Source of the DNA: Bacteroidota bacterium
GTDB lineage: Bacteria > Bacteroidota > Bacteroidia > Bacteroidales > Dysgonomonadaceae
Direction: 5' to 3'
NCBI GenBank assembly: GCA_023388315.1
Contig: JAEWGM010000024.1
Span: 67,884-131,883 of the forward strand
Length of the DNA stretch: 64,000 nt
A program made the translations under genes and the position numbers. Positions 49,274 to 57,978 of this stretch are shown here, in pieces. Position 1 is the first letter of the stretch. The number at the start of each line of letters is the position of its first letter. The notes beneath the pieces are model-generated. The model searched no databases. It saw only the letters and a list, made by a program, of their open reading frames with translations, and was not told the DNA's origin.

Positions 49274-51088
49274 ATGAAAAAATTATTCTTTTGTCTGTTT
49301 ACTTTGCTGGTTTCCATCTCAGTCTGTTCTCAGGATTTAAACCTCATACCAAAGCCTGAATTTGTTGAAAGGAAAGAGGGTGTTTTTACTATTAACGCCG
49401 CAACCCAAATTTTCTATAATCAAAAAGATGTAGGCGATATCACAAATTTCTTGAATGAATTTTTGGATGAAAATTACGGCTTTAAACTGGAGGAAAAGCA
49501 TAGCCTAAAAGATCAGAAACGGGGTATTCAGTTTATTTTAGACTCAAAGGTAACAGACGAATCATATAATTTGAGTATAAATAACAATGTTGTTATTGTT
49601 AAAGGCGGAAAAGCCGGGCTGTTTTACGGCCTGCAAACGCTTTTACAATTAATGCCGCTCGAGAAAACATCTGCCATTCAATTGCCGCAGCTGGAAGTCA
49701 ACGATAAACCACGTTTTGGTTACCGTGGAGCGTTGTTGGATGTAGGACGTTATTTTTTCACGGTGGATGAAGTAAAGCGGTTTATTGATTTAATGGCTCA
49801 TTACAAATTAAACATTTTTCATTGGCATTTAACCGAAGACGCCGGTTGGAGAATAGAAATTGATAAATATCCTTTGCTTACGGAAATAGGCGCCTGGAGA
49901 AGAGGAACGCAGCGTGAACATCCAGCCGAATCTTTCGATAGATTGCCACACGGCGGTTATTACACGAAAGAACAAATAAAAGATGTGGTGGCATACGCAC
50001 AAAAAAGAAACATCAATATTATCCCCGAATTTGATATGCCCGGGCATACATTGGCGGTTTTAGCGGCTTATCCGGAACTGTCTTGTACAGGAGGCCCTTT
50101 CAAGGTATTGGAAAACTGGGGTATTCAACAGGATGTGCTTTGTGCGGGAAACGAAAAAACATATGAGTTTATTGAAGATGTTTTGGACGAGATACTCGAG
50201 ATGTTTCCGTACGAAATCATCCATATCGGAGGTGATGAAGCACCTAAAGACCGATGGAAAGCTTGCCCAAAATGCCAGCAAAAAATGAAAGACCAAGGAC
50301 TGAAAAATGAAGATGAATTGCAAAGCTATTTCGTAAAACGGGTAGGAGCTTATCTGCAAGGAAAGAACAGAAAAATGCTTGGTTGGGATGAGATAATGGA
50401 AGGAGGTTTGGCTCCTAACGCAATGGTAATGAGCTGGCGCGGAGAAGAAGCGGGTATTGAGGCCGCGGGAATGCATCACGAAGTGGTAATGTCGCCTACA
50501 TCGTATTTGTATCTCGATTATTATCAGGGGGCGCCTGAAGCGGAACCCATAAATATTGGCGGGCACGTGACATTGGAAAGAGTGTACAGTTTTGAGCCGG
50601 TATCACCCAAAATATCACTTGAAAATCAAAAATATATTGTGGGATTGCAAGGAAACTTGTGGATGGAATTTATTCACAGTCAGGCAAAACTCGATTATAT
50701 GGCTTTCCCCCGATTGTTGGCTGTGGCTGAAGTGGGTTGGAGCAGTAAAGAAAAAGATTTTCAGGATTTTCAGCAACGCGTACGACACAATTTACAGTGG
50801 CTCGACAAAAAAGGGGTGAATTTCCGAATCCCCGATGCCATTGTGCCTCAACCCACTCAGATAAAAGGAAATGAGATAGAAGTGGAATTAAACCCTTCAA
50901 TAGAAGGAGCAAAATTATATTACACTTTAAATGGCCAAGACCCGATGCAATACGGAAAACTTTACAACAATCCTGTTAAAATAGATGTATCTGATAAAGA
51001 TACAGAATTAAAATACATCATCAGAACAAAAACGGGACGGGTAAGCGGAACAAGGAGCATTCAATATAAAAAAACAGATAATCAATAA
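49274..51088 (+). CDS. GH20 beta-N-acetylhexosaminidase
   Basis: The 604-residue protein has a signal peptide (to about residue 19), an alpha/beta GH20b domain (about 20-140), and the catalytic barrel (about 150-480). The catalytic pair is D321-E322 in HIGGDEAPKDRW. FHWHLTEDAGWRIEIDKYP is the usual substrate-binding block. A C-terminal beta domain with YYTLNGQDPM resembles the chitobiase/HEX C-terminal domain. It removes terminal GlcNAc or GalNAc. In the proposed arabinan context it could remove amino-sugar caps, or serve another glycan. Confidence 0.94.
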   Translation: MKKLFFCLFTLLVSISVCSQDLNLIPKPEFVERKEGVFTINAATQIFYNQKDVGDITNFLNEFLDENYGFKLEEKHSLKDQKRGIQFILDSKVTDESYNLSINNNVVIVKGGKAGLFYGLQTLLQLMPLEKTSAIQLPQLEVNDKPRFGYRGALLDVGRYFFTVDEVKRFIDLMAHYKLNIFHWHLTEDAGWRIEIDKYPLLTEIGAWRRGTQREHPAESFDRLPHGGYYTKEQIKDVVAYAQKRNINIIPEFDMPGHTLAVLAAYPELSCTGGPFKVLENWGIQQDVLCAGNEKTYEFIEDVLDEILEMFPYEIIHIGGDEAPKDRWKACPKCQQKMKDQGLKNEDELQSYFVKRVGAYLQGKNRKMLGWDEIMEGGLAPNAMVMSWRGEEAGIEAAGMHHEVVMSPTSYLYLDYYQGAPEAEPINIGGHVTLERVYSFEPVSPKISLENQKYIVGLQGNLWMEFIHSQAKLDYMAFPRLLAVAEVGWSSKEKDFQDFQQRVRHNLQWLDKKGVNFRIPDAIVPQPTQIKGNEIEVELNPSIEGAKLYYTLNGQDPMQYGKLYNNPVKIDVSDKDTELKYIIRTKTGRVSGTRSIQYKKTDNQ

Positions 51089-51100
51089 CGAACAATAAAA

Positions 51101-53038
51101 ATGAGAAAAAACGTAGTTACAGTATTCCTGTTATTATTTTTAGCCTGTAGTTTTCAAACACAGGCACAGAACAAAACATTTAAATGGAGCGATGAAGTCG
51201 AGTTGTTAAAACGAGTGGATTTGCTCCCCGCCTATCGGCACAATCAACTCATTGAACAAGAATCCAGTTACGACCGCACGTGGGGTAACGACGATGGCTT
51301 TTCGGGAAAATATTCCTATATCCGTAAAGAGAACGGACACCTTGTCCTTGCCGATTTTCAAGGGCCGGGCGTTGTAAACCGAATTTGGACGCCCACCCCA
51401 ACCAACGATATGTTGGCGTTTTATTTTGATGGTGAAAAAACACCACGTTTGAGGTTGCGCTTTATGGATTTGTTTTTGGGAGAAGTGTATCCGTTTACCA
51501 AACCCGTTTGTGGAAACGAAATTGGAGGATATTACTGCTACATTCCCATTCCGTTCAAAAAGTCGCTTAAGATTGTTTTTGAAGGGGAAAAAATAATGTT
51601 CCATCAAATTCAATACAGAAAACTACCAGGAATGAACGTTGAATCGTGGACGGGAGAGTTTTCTGAAGCGGATAGAAAATTACTGTCGGAAGTCAACGCT
51701 TTATGGGCAGATATTTCGCCTACCGTAAACAATTACACAACAGGAGTTTCGGCAGCTGCTCAAACCGAGCAAAAGAATTTTACGATTCTGCCGGGCGAAG
51801 AAGTGACGTTTTTCGATAAAAATACCGCCGGACGTATCATAGGCTTTGAAATTGATGGTGGAACATCTTTTGAGGGATTAAACAAAGACATTCTGCTTTC
51901 CGCAAAATGGGACAACGAAAAAGTGGAAGCCATTCACGCGCCAGTTGCCGATTTCTTCGGTTACGCGTATGGAAAGCCCGCTATGCGAAGCATTTTGATG
52001 GGGCGCTACGGCACCAACAATTATTGTTATTTGCCAATGCCTTACGACCGCTCCGCTTCAATGAAACTCATTTACAAAGAACGAAGCGGTGTACAACAAA
52101 ATCCAGTATCGGTAAATGTGAAAGTGCATTATAACAACAACAAGCGCAACGAAAAAGAGGAGGGCAAGCTTTATTCTGTTTGGAAACGCGAAAAACCCGA
52201 TATCGGCAAATTCTACGATTTCCTGCATACCAAAGGAAAAGGTCATTACGTGGGAACCATCCACATTGCACAAGGGCTTCGCCCCGGAATGACATTGTTC
52301 TTCGAAGGTGACGATAGCACTTATGTGGACGGCAAAGCTCGTATGCACGGCACCGGTTCGGAAGATTATTACAATGGCGGCTGGTATGCCCTGCTCGACC
52401 GTTGGGACAGAGGAATAAGTATGCCCATCCACGGTTCGTTGGATTATTCGTTGCCGATGAACAGAACCGGCGCGTATCGCTTTTTCCTTTCCGATAAACT
52501 AACTTTTGAGAAAGAAATTTACCACGGAATGGAGCACGGTGAAGTCGGAAACGATTTTCCGGTGGACTATACATCGGTTGCATTTTACTATGCCGCGCAA
52601 CCGCTTCAGAGCAGGATGGAGCCTACGGCTGAGTTGCGGGAAGTCTATTTGCCCACTACACACGTTTATTATCCTCAGCTAATGCAGGTTACGCCCGACA
52701 GAGGTATCCAGGTTATTTTGGATAGAGGGCTGATGATGACCGCTTACGGACAAGGCGCCGCAAGAGTGATGCTTAACGATGTGCCCGAAGGAAATTACAA
52801 GGTGCTCATCAATTATCACGAACGTGAAAACGGCGCCGATTTTCAGGTGTGGCAGCGTCAAAAACAGCTCTCCGATTGGATTTCTACCAAAGCCACCAAA
52901 GAAAGCAACAAAGAGCGGGTGCACGTTGGTGATATTCAGCTCACACAACAAACAAATTCCGTAACGTTTCACGTTCGCAAAAACGGAAACGCCGACTTGT
53001 TTGAATTAAACTTAATCATCTTAGAAAAAATAGATTAA
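51101..53038 (+). CDS. GH172 (DUF2961) glycoside hydrolase, copy 3, with extra C-terminal domain
   Basis: The 645-residue protein has a signal peptide (to about residue 22) and is much longer than copies 1 and 2. The DUF2961 core is split by longer loops: GPGVVNRIWTP, the candidate E402 in FFEGDDS, and E421 in GTGSEDYY. A C-terminal beta domain (about residues 520-645) is extra and could bind carbohydrate. Longer GH172 members may act on chain ends of a different linkage. It is 12 bases after GH20. Confidence 0.85.
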   Translation: MRKNVVTVFLLLFLACSFQTQAQNKTFKWSDEVELLKRVDLLPAYRHNQLIEQESSYDRTWGNDDGFSGKYSYIRKENGHLVLADFQGPGVVNRIWTPTPTNDMLAFYFDGEKTPRLRLRFMDLFLGEVYPFTKPVCGNEIGGYYCYIPIPFKKSLKIVFEGEKIMFHQIQYRKLPGMNVESWTGEFSEADRKLLSEVNALWADISPTVNNYTTGVSAAAQTEQKNFTILPGEEVTFFDKNTAGRIIGFEIDGGTSFEGLNKDILLSAKWDNEKVEAIHAPVADFFGYAYGKPAMRSILMGRYGTNNYCYLPMPYDRSASMKLIYKERSGVQQNPVSVNVKVHYNNNKRNEKEEGKLYSVWKREKPDIGKFYDFLHTKGKGHYVGTIHIAQGLRPGMTLFFEGDDSTYVDGKARMHGTGSEDYYNGGWYALLDRWDRGISMPIHGSLDYSLPMNRTGAYRFFLSDKLTFEKEIYHGMEHGEVGNDFPVDYTSVAFYYAAQPLQSRMEPTAELREVYLPTTHVYYPQLMQVTPDRGIQVILDRGLMMTAYGQGAARVMLNDVPEGNYKVLINYHERENGADFQVWQRQKQLSDWISTKATKESNKERVHVGDIQLTQQTNSVTFHVRKNGNADLFELNLIILEKID

Positions 53039-53045
53039 CAGGGTT

Positions 53046-55238
53046 ATGAGGAAGTGTTTTTTTATAGCAATTTTTTCTGCTTTATCTGCGCTGTCGTTTA
53101 TGAACGCGCAACAACACAATTTGGAGCAACCGAAAGTTGTTGTGGATAAAAAAACACTTCCTCATACTTTTAAAAAAGCGGTTGAGCAAATTTCATACGA
53201 TAAGTTGGGAAATGAAACAGGGAAAATCATAGTTAAAAACGTGGATAAAAATACGCTTCACGTAACAATTTCCTTTTCACCCGACGAAGTCGTGCGTCAG
53301 AACGATTGGCAAATAAATCTTCAACCGGCATTCGCGCCCACTTTTCATTGGTCGCCTCACCTCACGCCAACCGACAATCACGTTATCGACCAGCACGTTT
53401 TCCGTTCACCTGCGCTTATTGTTTCTGATGAAAAACAGGCGCTTGCATTGATTCCCGATTTGGATATAATGCAAAAAAGCACGTCCGTACGCTGGTATCT
53501 GGATCTCAATGCCGAAACCAAGACGCTCACGCTCGGGATGAGCGATAGCCGTGTTTCGGATCATATTTTGTTTGAGCGAACCGATGGCGCGCAATATCCC
53601 GCGGGAAAAGTTGAAGTGGGTTTTTATCTTCTTCGATACACAGACAAGGCTTCACTCGCCAATCCTTTCCGCAAACCGCTCGATTTTCTTTGGAAAAACT
53701 GGGGAAGCAAAACGTACAAAACCGGAAATCCCATCAAAGGCGATTTGGAACCTTACGTAAGACACACCTACGACTGGGCATTTAAGAATTGGGAAAAAAG
53801 TGTGTGGCAGGAGTTTGAAATTGACGGAAAAAAAGTTGGCGCGCCCGTTTTTATCGTGAATGTAACCCAAAGCCCCAACTATCCCGGTGAAGTAAATGAG
53901 CGCGAATTTCGTTCCATCTGGAATCAGGCGTGGTTTAGTTCTCTTCGCTCGGCAAGCGGGTTGTACCGATATGCCCGTCGCACAAACAATAGCGAGTTGC
54001 TCCAAAAAGCGAAGTTGGGAAAAGAGCTCGCTTTGTCTTTTCCGCAGAAAAATGGTTTTTTCCCCGGATTAATCGCGACCGAAATGCACGAAGTGGAAAT
54101 TGATGGCAGAAAATACAACCGAAGCAAAGGTTGGAACACCTATTATTGGGGAAACTCCAATCGGAATCCCTACACGTGGAATCCCAAAGAATCGCCGTTT
54201 CATATTCTCGATATGAGTTGGACAGCGTTGCTGATGCTCCGTTGGTACGATGAGTTGGAAAAAGACGAACGCTTGCTGCGTTATGCCGAAAATTATGCTA
54301 AATCGCTGTTAAACATCCAATACTCAAACGGTTTTTTCCCGGGATGGTTATCGCTTGATGATTTCAAGCCGATGGAACACCTGAACGACTCGCCCGAAAC
54401 ATCAATGTCCGTCACTTTTTTGTTGAAGTTATACGAACTCACTCAGAATCAGAAATATAAAACCGCCGCCCTAAGAGCGATGGACGCAGTTATCGATAAC
54501 GTTATTCCCGAAGGCCGTTGGGAAGATTTTGAAACCTATTGGTCGTGTTCACGTTACGGATCGGATCATTTAATTGGCAAAAAAGTCGCCCGAAACAATA
54601 TGCACAAGCACAATAATTTCTCGATGTTTTGGACGGCAGAGGCGCTTTATGAATGCTATCGCGTTACAAACGATAAAAACTACTTGCACATCGGACAGCG
54701 CACCCTCGACGAAATGCTGATGACCCAAGCATCGTGGCAGCCACCCTATATGTACGTAAATGTTTTGGGTGGTTTTGGCGTGCTCAACGCCGATGGCGAA
54801 TGGAATGATTCCCGACAAAGCCTTTTCGCGGAATTGATTCTACAATACGGGAAAATATTGAATAAGCCGGAATATACGGAACGCGGATTTGCAGCGCTGA
54901 AAGCTTCATTTGTAATGATGTATTGTTCCGAAAATCCTCAAACTAAAATACAGTGGGAAAAGGTTTATCCCTTTTTCGGGAAAGAAGATTATGGATTCAC
55001 AATGGAAAATTACGGACACGGCGGTCGCACAAGTCCTGAGGGCGAAGGAATGGGCGAATTCACCATTTACGACTGGGGAAATGGTGCTGCTGCCGAGGCT
55101 CACAACCGCATATTGGATAAATTCGGAAGCCCCACCCCAACCCTCCCCAAAGGGGAAGGCGCGGATTCTGATGCAGCATTCTCTAACTTTTCAACGCAGT
55201 TCGCTTCTCCTCACGTGGAGGGGACTGAGGGGAGGTAA
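53046..55238 (+). CDS. Predicted (alpha/alpha)6-toroid carbohydrate-active protein
   Basis: The 730-residue protein has a signal peptide (to about residue 21), an N-terminal beta-sandwich (about 25-210) and a helical toroid (about 230-690) with repeated Trp/Tyr-rich helices, for example LDMSWTALLMLRWYDELE. This is the architecture of six-hairpin glycosidases and polysaccharide lyases. I do not recognise a named family or a sure catalytic residue. The last 36 residues are encoded by a palindromic repeat (55130-55235) and are probably not part of the fold. It lies between GH172 copy 3 and a DUF6786 gene. Confidence 0.7.
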   Translation: MRKCFFIAIFSALSALSFMNAQQHNLEQPKVVVDKKTLPHTFKKAVEQISYDKLGNETGKIIVKNVDKNTLHVTISFSPDEVVRQNDWQINLQPAFAPTFHWSPHLTPTDNHVIDQHVFRSPALIVSDEKQALALIPDLDIMQKSTSVRWYLDLNAETKTLTLGMSDSRVSDHILFERTDGAQYPAGKVEVGFYLLRYTDKASLANPFRKPLDFLWKNWGSKTYKTGNPIKGDLEPYVRHTYDWAFKNWEKSVWQEFEIDGKKVGAPVFIVNVTQSPNYPGEVNEREFRSIWNQAWFSSLRSASGLYRYARRTNNSELLQKAKLGKELALSFPQKNGFFPGLIATEMHEVEIDGRKYNRSKGWNTYYWGNSNRNPYTWNPKESPFHILDMSWTALLMLRWYDELEKDERLLRYAENYAKSLLNIQYSNGFFPGWLSLDDFKPMEHLNDSPETSMSVTFLLKLYELTQNQKYKTAALRAMDAVIDNVIPEGRWEDFETYWSCSRYGSDHLIGKKVARNNMHKHNNFSMFWTAEALYECYRVTNDKNYLHIGQRTLDEMLMTQASWQPPYMYVNVLGGFGVLNADGEWNDSRQSLFAELILQYGKILNKPEYTERGFAALKASFVMMYCSENPQTKIQWEKVYPFFGKEDYGFTMENYGHGGRTSPEGEGMGEFTIYDWGNGAAAEAHNRILDKFGSPTPTLPKGEGADSDAAFSNFSTQFASPHVEGTEGR
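55130..55235. repeat. Imperfect palindromic repeat inside the 3' end of a coding region
   Basis: CCCCACCCCAACCCTCCCC at the left end is inversely similar to GGAGGGGACTGAGGGGAGG at the right end, about 70 bases apart. A smaller CCCC-AAA-GGGG hairpin sits in the left arm. The stop codon follows directly at 55236-55238. Confidence 0.65.
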
Positions 55239-55264
55239 AGCCAACAACCTAAAAAAATAAACAT

Positions 55265-56515
55265 ATGAAACTAAAACAAATCAATCTTTTATTGCTTGCA
55301 GCGGGATGTATGTTGTTTTCCTGCACGGGCGGCACAAAAAAAACATCGGAAAATATGGAAAAGACCTATGAAAAAGGAACGTTCGGTTACGATTTGAACT
55401 ACCTCTCGGAAAAAGACAGCCAATTGGTGGTTTTAAAGTCAGACAACGGAAAAGCACAACTTATCGCGTCGGCTAAATATCAGGCTAAGGTTTTCACTTC
55501 AACTGCCAACGGAGAAGAAGGAAACAGCCACGGATTTATTAACTATAATTTTTTCGATGCCGGTGTGGTTGACGAACATATGAATGGTTTTGGTGGAGAA
55601 GACCGTTTCTGGCTGGGACCCGAAGGCGGGCAATATTCCATTTATTTTGAGCCCGGTAAAGAGCAGGTTTACGACCATTGGCATACGCCCAAAGCAATTG
55701 ATATTGAAGAATGGAGTGTGAGCAATGTGTCTGCCAAAGAGGCTACGTTCACTAAAGATATGGAATTGGAAAATTATCAGGGAAGCACCTTAAATATTGG
55801 CGTGGAGCGAAAAATTTCATTGATGCCTGATTCGGAAATAACTGGAAAACTTGGAATTTCCCTTCCCGATGGTGTAAATGCCGCTGCCTACGCAACCAAC
55901 AATAAAATCACCAACAACAACGATTTTGAATGGACGCAAAAAACCGGAACCGTATGTATTTGGATGTTGGATATGTTCAATCCTTCGGATTCGGCGGTAA
56001 CCGTTATTCCTTACAACGATGGTGACGAGAAACAATTAGGCAAAGTGGTTACGTCCGATTACTTCGGAGAAATTCCCGCCGACCGCTTAATCGATGACAA
56101 CAGCGGAACGTTGTATTTCAAAACCGACGGAAAATCACGCGGAAAATTGGGGATGAATGCCAAACGTACCAAAGCCATTGCGGGCAATTACGACCCAATC
56201 GCCAAAAGGCTCACAGTGGTAACCTTCGATGTTGACCCATCGGCCGTGTACCTGAATCAGGAGTGGAATCCAGAGAGAAATCCGCTCGTTGGCGATGCCT
56301 TAAATGCCTACAACGATGGCCCGCTGGAAGATGGCAGTATTATGGGTCCGTTCCTCGAGCTGGAAAGTTGTTCACCTGCGGCGTTTTTGAAACCCGGAGA
56401 GTCATTGTCGCACAATCACAACGTGTTTCATTTTGTAGGAGATGAAGCAGGTTTATCGGGCATTTGCGAAAAACTGCTCGGAGTAAGCATCAATCAAATT
56501 AAAAACGTTTTCTGA
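55265..56515 (+). CDS. DUF6786-type lipoprotein
   Basis: The 416-residue protein has a lipoprotein signal (LFSCTGG, Cys 20). The rest is beta-rich with no membrane segment. It resembles the DUF6786 family found with fucose/arabinose-type sugar genes in Bacteroidota: QYSIYFEPGKEQVYDHWHTP near residue 124 and FLELESCSPAAFLKPGESLS near the C-terminus. It may be an aldose-epimerase-like sugar-binding protein, but no catalytic motif is certain. Its gene is between the toroid protein and the symporter. Confidence 0.65.
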   Translation: MKLKQINLLLLAAGCMLFSCTGGTKKTSENMEKTYEKGTFGYDLNYLSEKDSQLVVLKSDNGKAQLIASAKYQAKVFTSTANGEEGNSHGFINYNFFDAGVVDEHMNGFGGEDRFWLGPEGGQYSIYFEPGKEQVYDHWHTPKAIDIEEWSVSNVSAKEATFTKDMELENYQGSTLNIGVERKISLMPDSEITGKLGISLPDGVNAAAYATNNKITNNNDFEWTQKTGTVCIWMLDMFNPSDSAVTVIPYNDGDEKQLGKVVTSDYFGEIPADRLIDDNSGTLYFKTDGKSRGKLGMNAKRTKAIAGNYDPIAKRLTVVTFDVDPSAVYLNQEWNPERNPLVGDALNAYNDGPLEDGSIMGPFLELESCSPAAFLKPGESLSHNHNVFHFVGDEAGLSGICEKLLGVSINQIKNVF

Positions 56516-56526
56516 AAAATAAGAAT

Positions 56527-57972
56527 ATGAACGCAACGAAACACCGCTTAGTGCCGGCAGGAATTATATTTCCGTTTATCCTGCTCACCTCTTTATTTTT
56601 TATTTGGGCAGTTCCCAATAATATGACCGATACAATGCTCGCCGCCTTTAAACGGATTATGAGTTTGTCGGATACACAAACGGCTTGGATTCAAGTGGTG
56701 TGTTATCTGCTTGGTTATGGTTGTTTTGCCCTTCCCGGAGCTATTTTCATTAAAAAATACACATATAAATCGGGCGTATTAATGGGTTTGGGCTTTTGCA
56801 TCACGGGCGGAATGTTGTTCTATCCCGCTATGCTGGCAAACGGTATCAGCACACCGTTGAGCTTTGGAATGTATCTGCTGGCCATTTTTGTACTTTTTGC
56901 CGGATTATCCATTCTCGAAACGTCAGCAAACTCGTATGTTTACGCGTTAGGGGACCCTCGCACCGCAACCCGACGATTAAACTTTTCGCAATCTTTCAAT
57001 CCTTTTGGCGCGCTCACCGGTGTATTTGTGAGCCAAGTTTTTGTTCTTTCGCAACTGAATACAATGAGCGCTTCCGACCGAACTGCGCTGAACGAAACGG
57101 AACTGCTTTCGATTCAAAAAGGTGAACTGCTGGCGGTTACCAACGCATATATGATATTGGGATTGGTAATGCTTGTTCTTTTCCTTCTGATCATCTTCAC
57201 CAAAATGCCTAAGGCACAAGACGATGACAAAACATTGAACCTGAAAGCTACATTCGGACGCTTGAAAAAGAATAAAAACTATGTTTGGGGTGTTATAGCT
57301 CAGTTTTTTTATGTTGGTGCTCAAATTGCTGTTTGGTCGTTTATCATACGTTATGTAATGCAGCAACTGAATCTGGATGCTGTTATTTCCGGATTGGGGG
57401 CGAATCCTTCTCAAGAAGCTATTATTGGTGCTTTACGAAATGTGGAACCGGTGGCCGGAGCGTTTTATAATTTTGCTGAAGCAGTCGGGCTGAATGTGCT
57501 TCTACCGCGCACCGCCGAACAAGCCGGAGCCACGTATTATATTTTATCGCTCATTCTCTTTGTTTTGGGTCGATTTATTTGCACTTGGCTGATGAAATAT
57601 ATCCGTCCCGTGAATCTGTTATCAGCTCTCACTGCTTTAGCGGTTATTCTCTCAATAACAGTTGTTTATTCTTCAGGTTTTACAGGTGTATATGCGCTGA
57701 TGGGTATTTCAGGATGTATGTCGCTGATGTTCCCAACAATCTACGGTTTGGGCGTACGTGGTTTGGGCGAAGACACCAAAATTGGCGGTTCGGGAATGGT
57801 GATGGCTATTGCCGGAGCGGCGTTGCTCACGCAAGTTCAAGGCATTCTTTCGGATCAGTCTGGAAGCATCAAGTTTGCCTACTGGGTTCCGGCTATCGCG
57901 TTCGGTATCATCGCTTACTATAGCTTGACCATTGCCCGCAACAGAAAAATACAAGACGCAATTAAAGATTAA
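56527..57972 (+). CDS. fucP: FucP-type sugar:H+ symporter (MFS)
   Basis: The 481-residue protein has twelve predicted membrane helices. LETSANSYVYALG contains the Glu (E135 in E. coli FucP) needed for proton-coupled sugar transport. It would move the monosaccharide released in the periplasm across the inner membrane. E. coli FucP accepts L-fucose and D-arabinose, which share ring configuration, so both sugars remain possible. A loop near residues 300-345 is longer than in E. coli. Confidence 0.9.
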   Translation: MNATKHRLVPAGIIFPFILLTSLFFIWAVPNNMTDTMLAAFKRIMSLSDTQTAWIQVVCYLLGYGCFALPGAIFIKKYTYKSGVLMGLGFCITGGMLFYPAMLANGISTPLSFGMYLLAIFVLFAGLSILETSANSYVYALGDPRTATRRLNFSQSFNPFGALTGVFVSQVFVLSQLNTMSASDRTALNETELLSIQKGELLAVTNAYMILGLVMLVLFLLIIFTKMPKAQDDDKTLNLKATFGRLKKNKNYVWGVIAQFFYVGAQIAVWSFIIRYVMQQLNLDAVISGLGANPSQEAIIGALRNVEPVAGAFYNFAEAVGLNVLLPRTAEQAGATYYILSLILFVLGRFICTWLMKYIRPVNLLSALTALAVILSITVVYSSGFTGVYALMGISGCMSLMFPTIYGLGVRGLGEDTKIGGSGMVMAIAGAALLTQVQGILSDQSGSIKFAYWVPAIAFGIIAYYSLTIARNRKIQDAIKD

Positions 57973-57978
57973 AATTCA

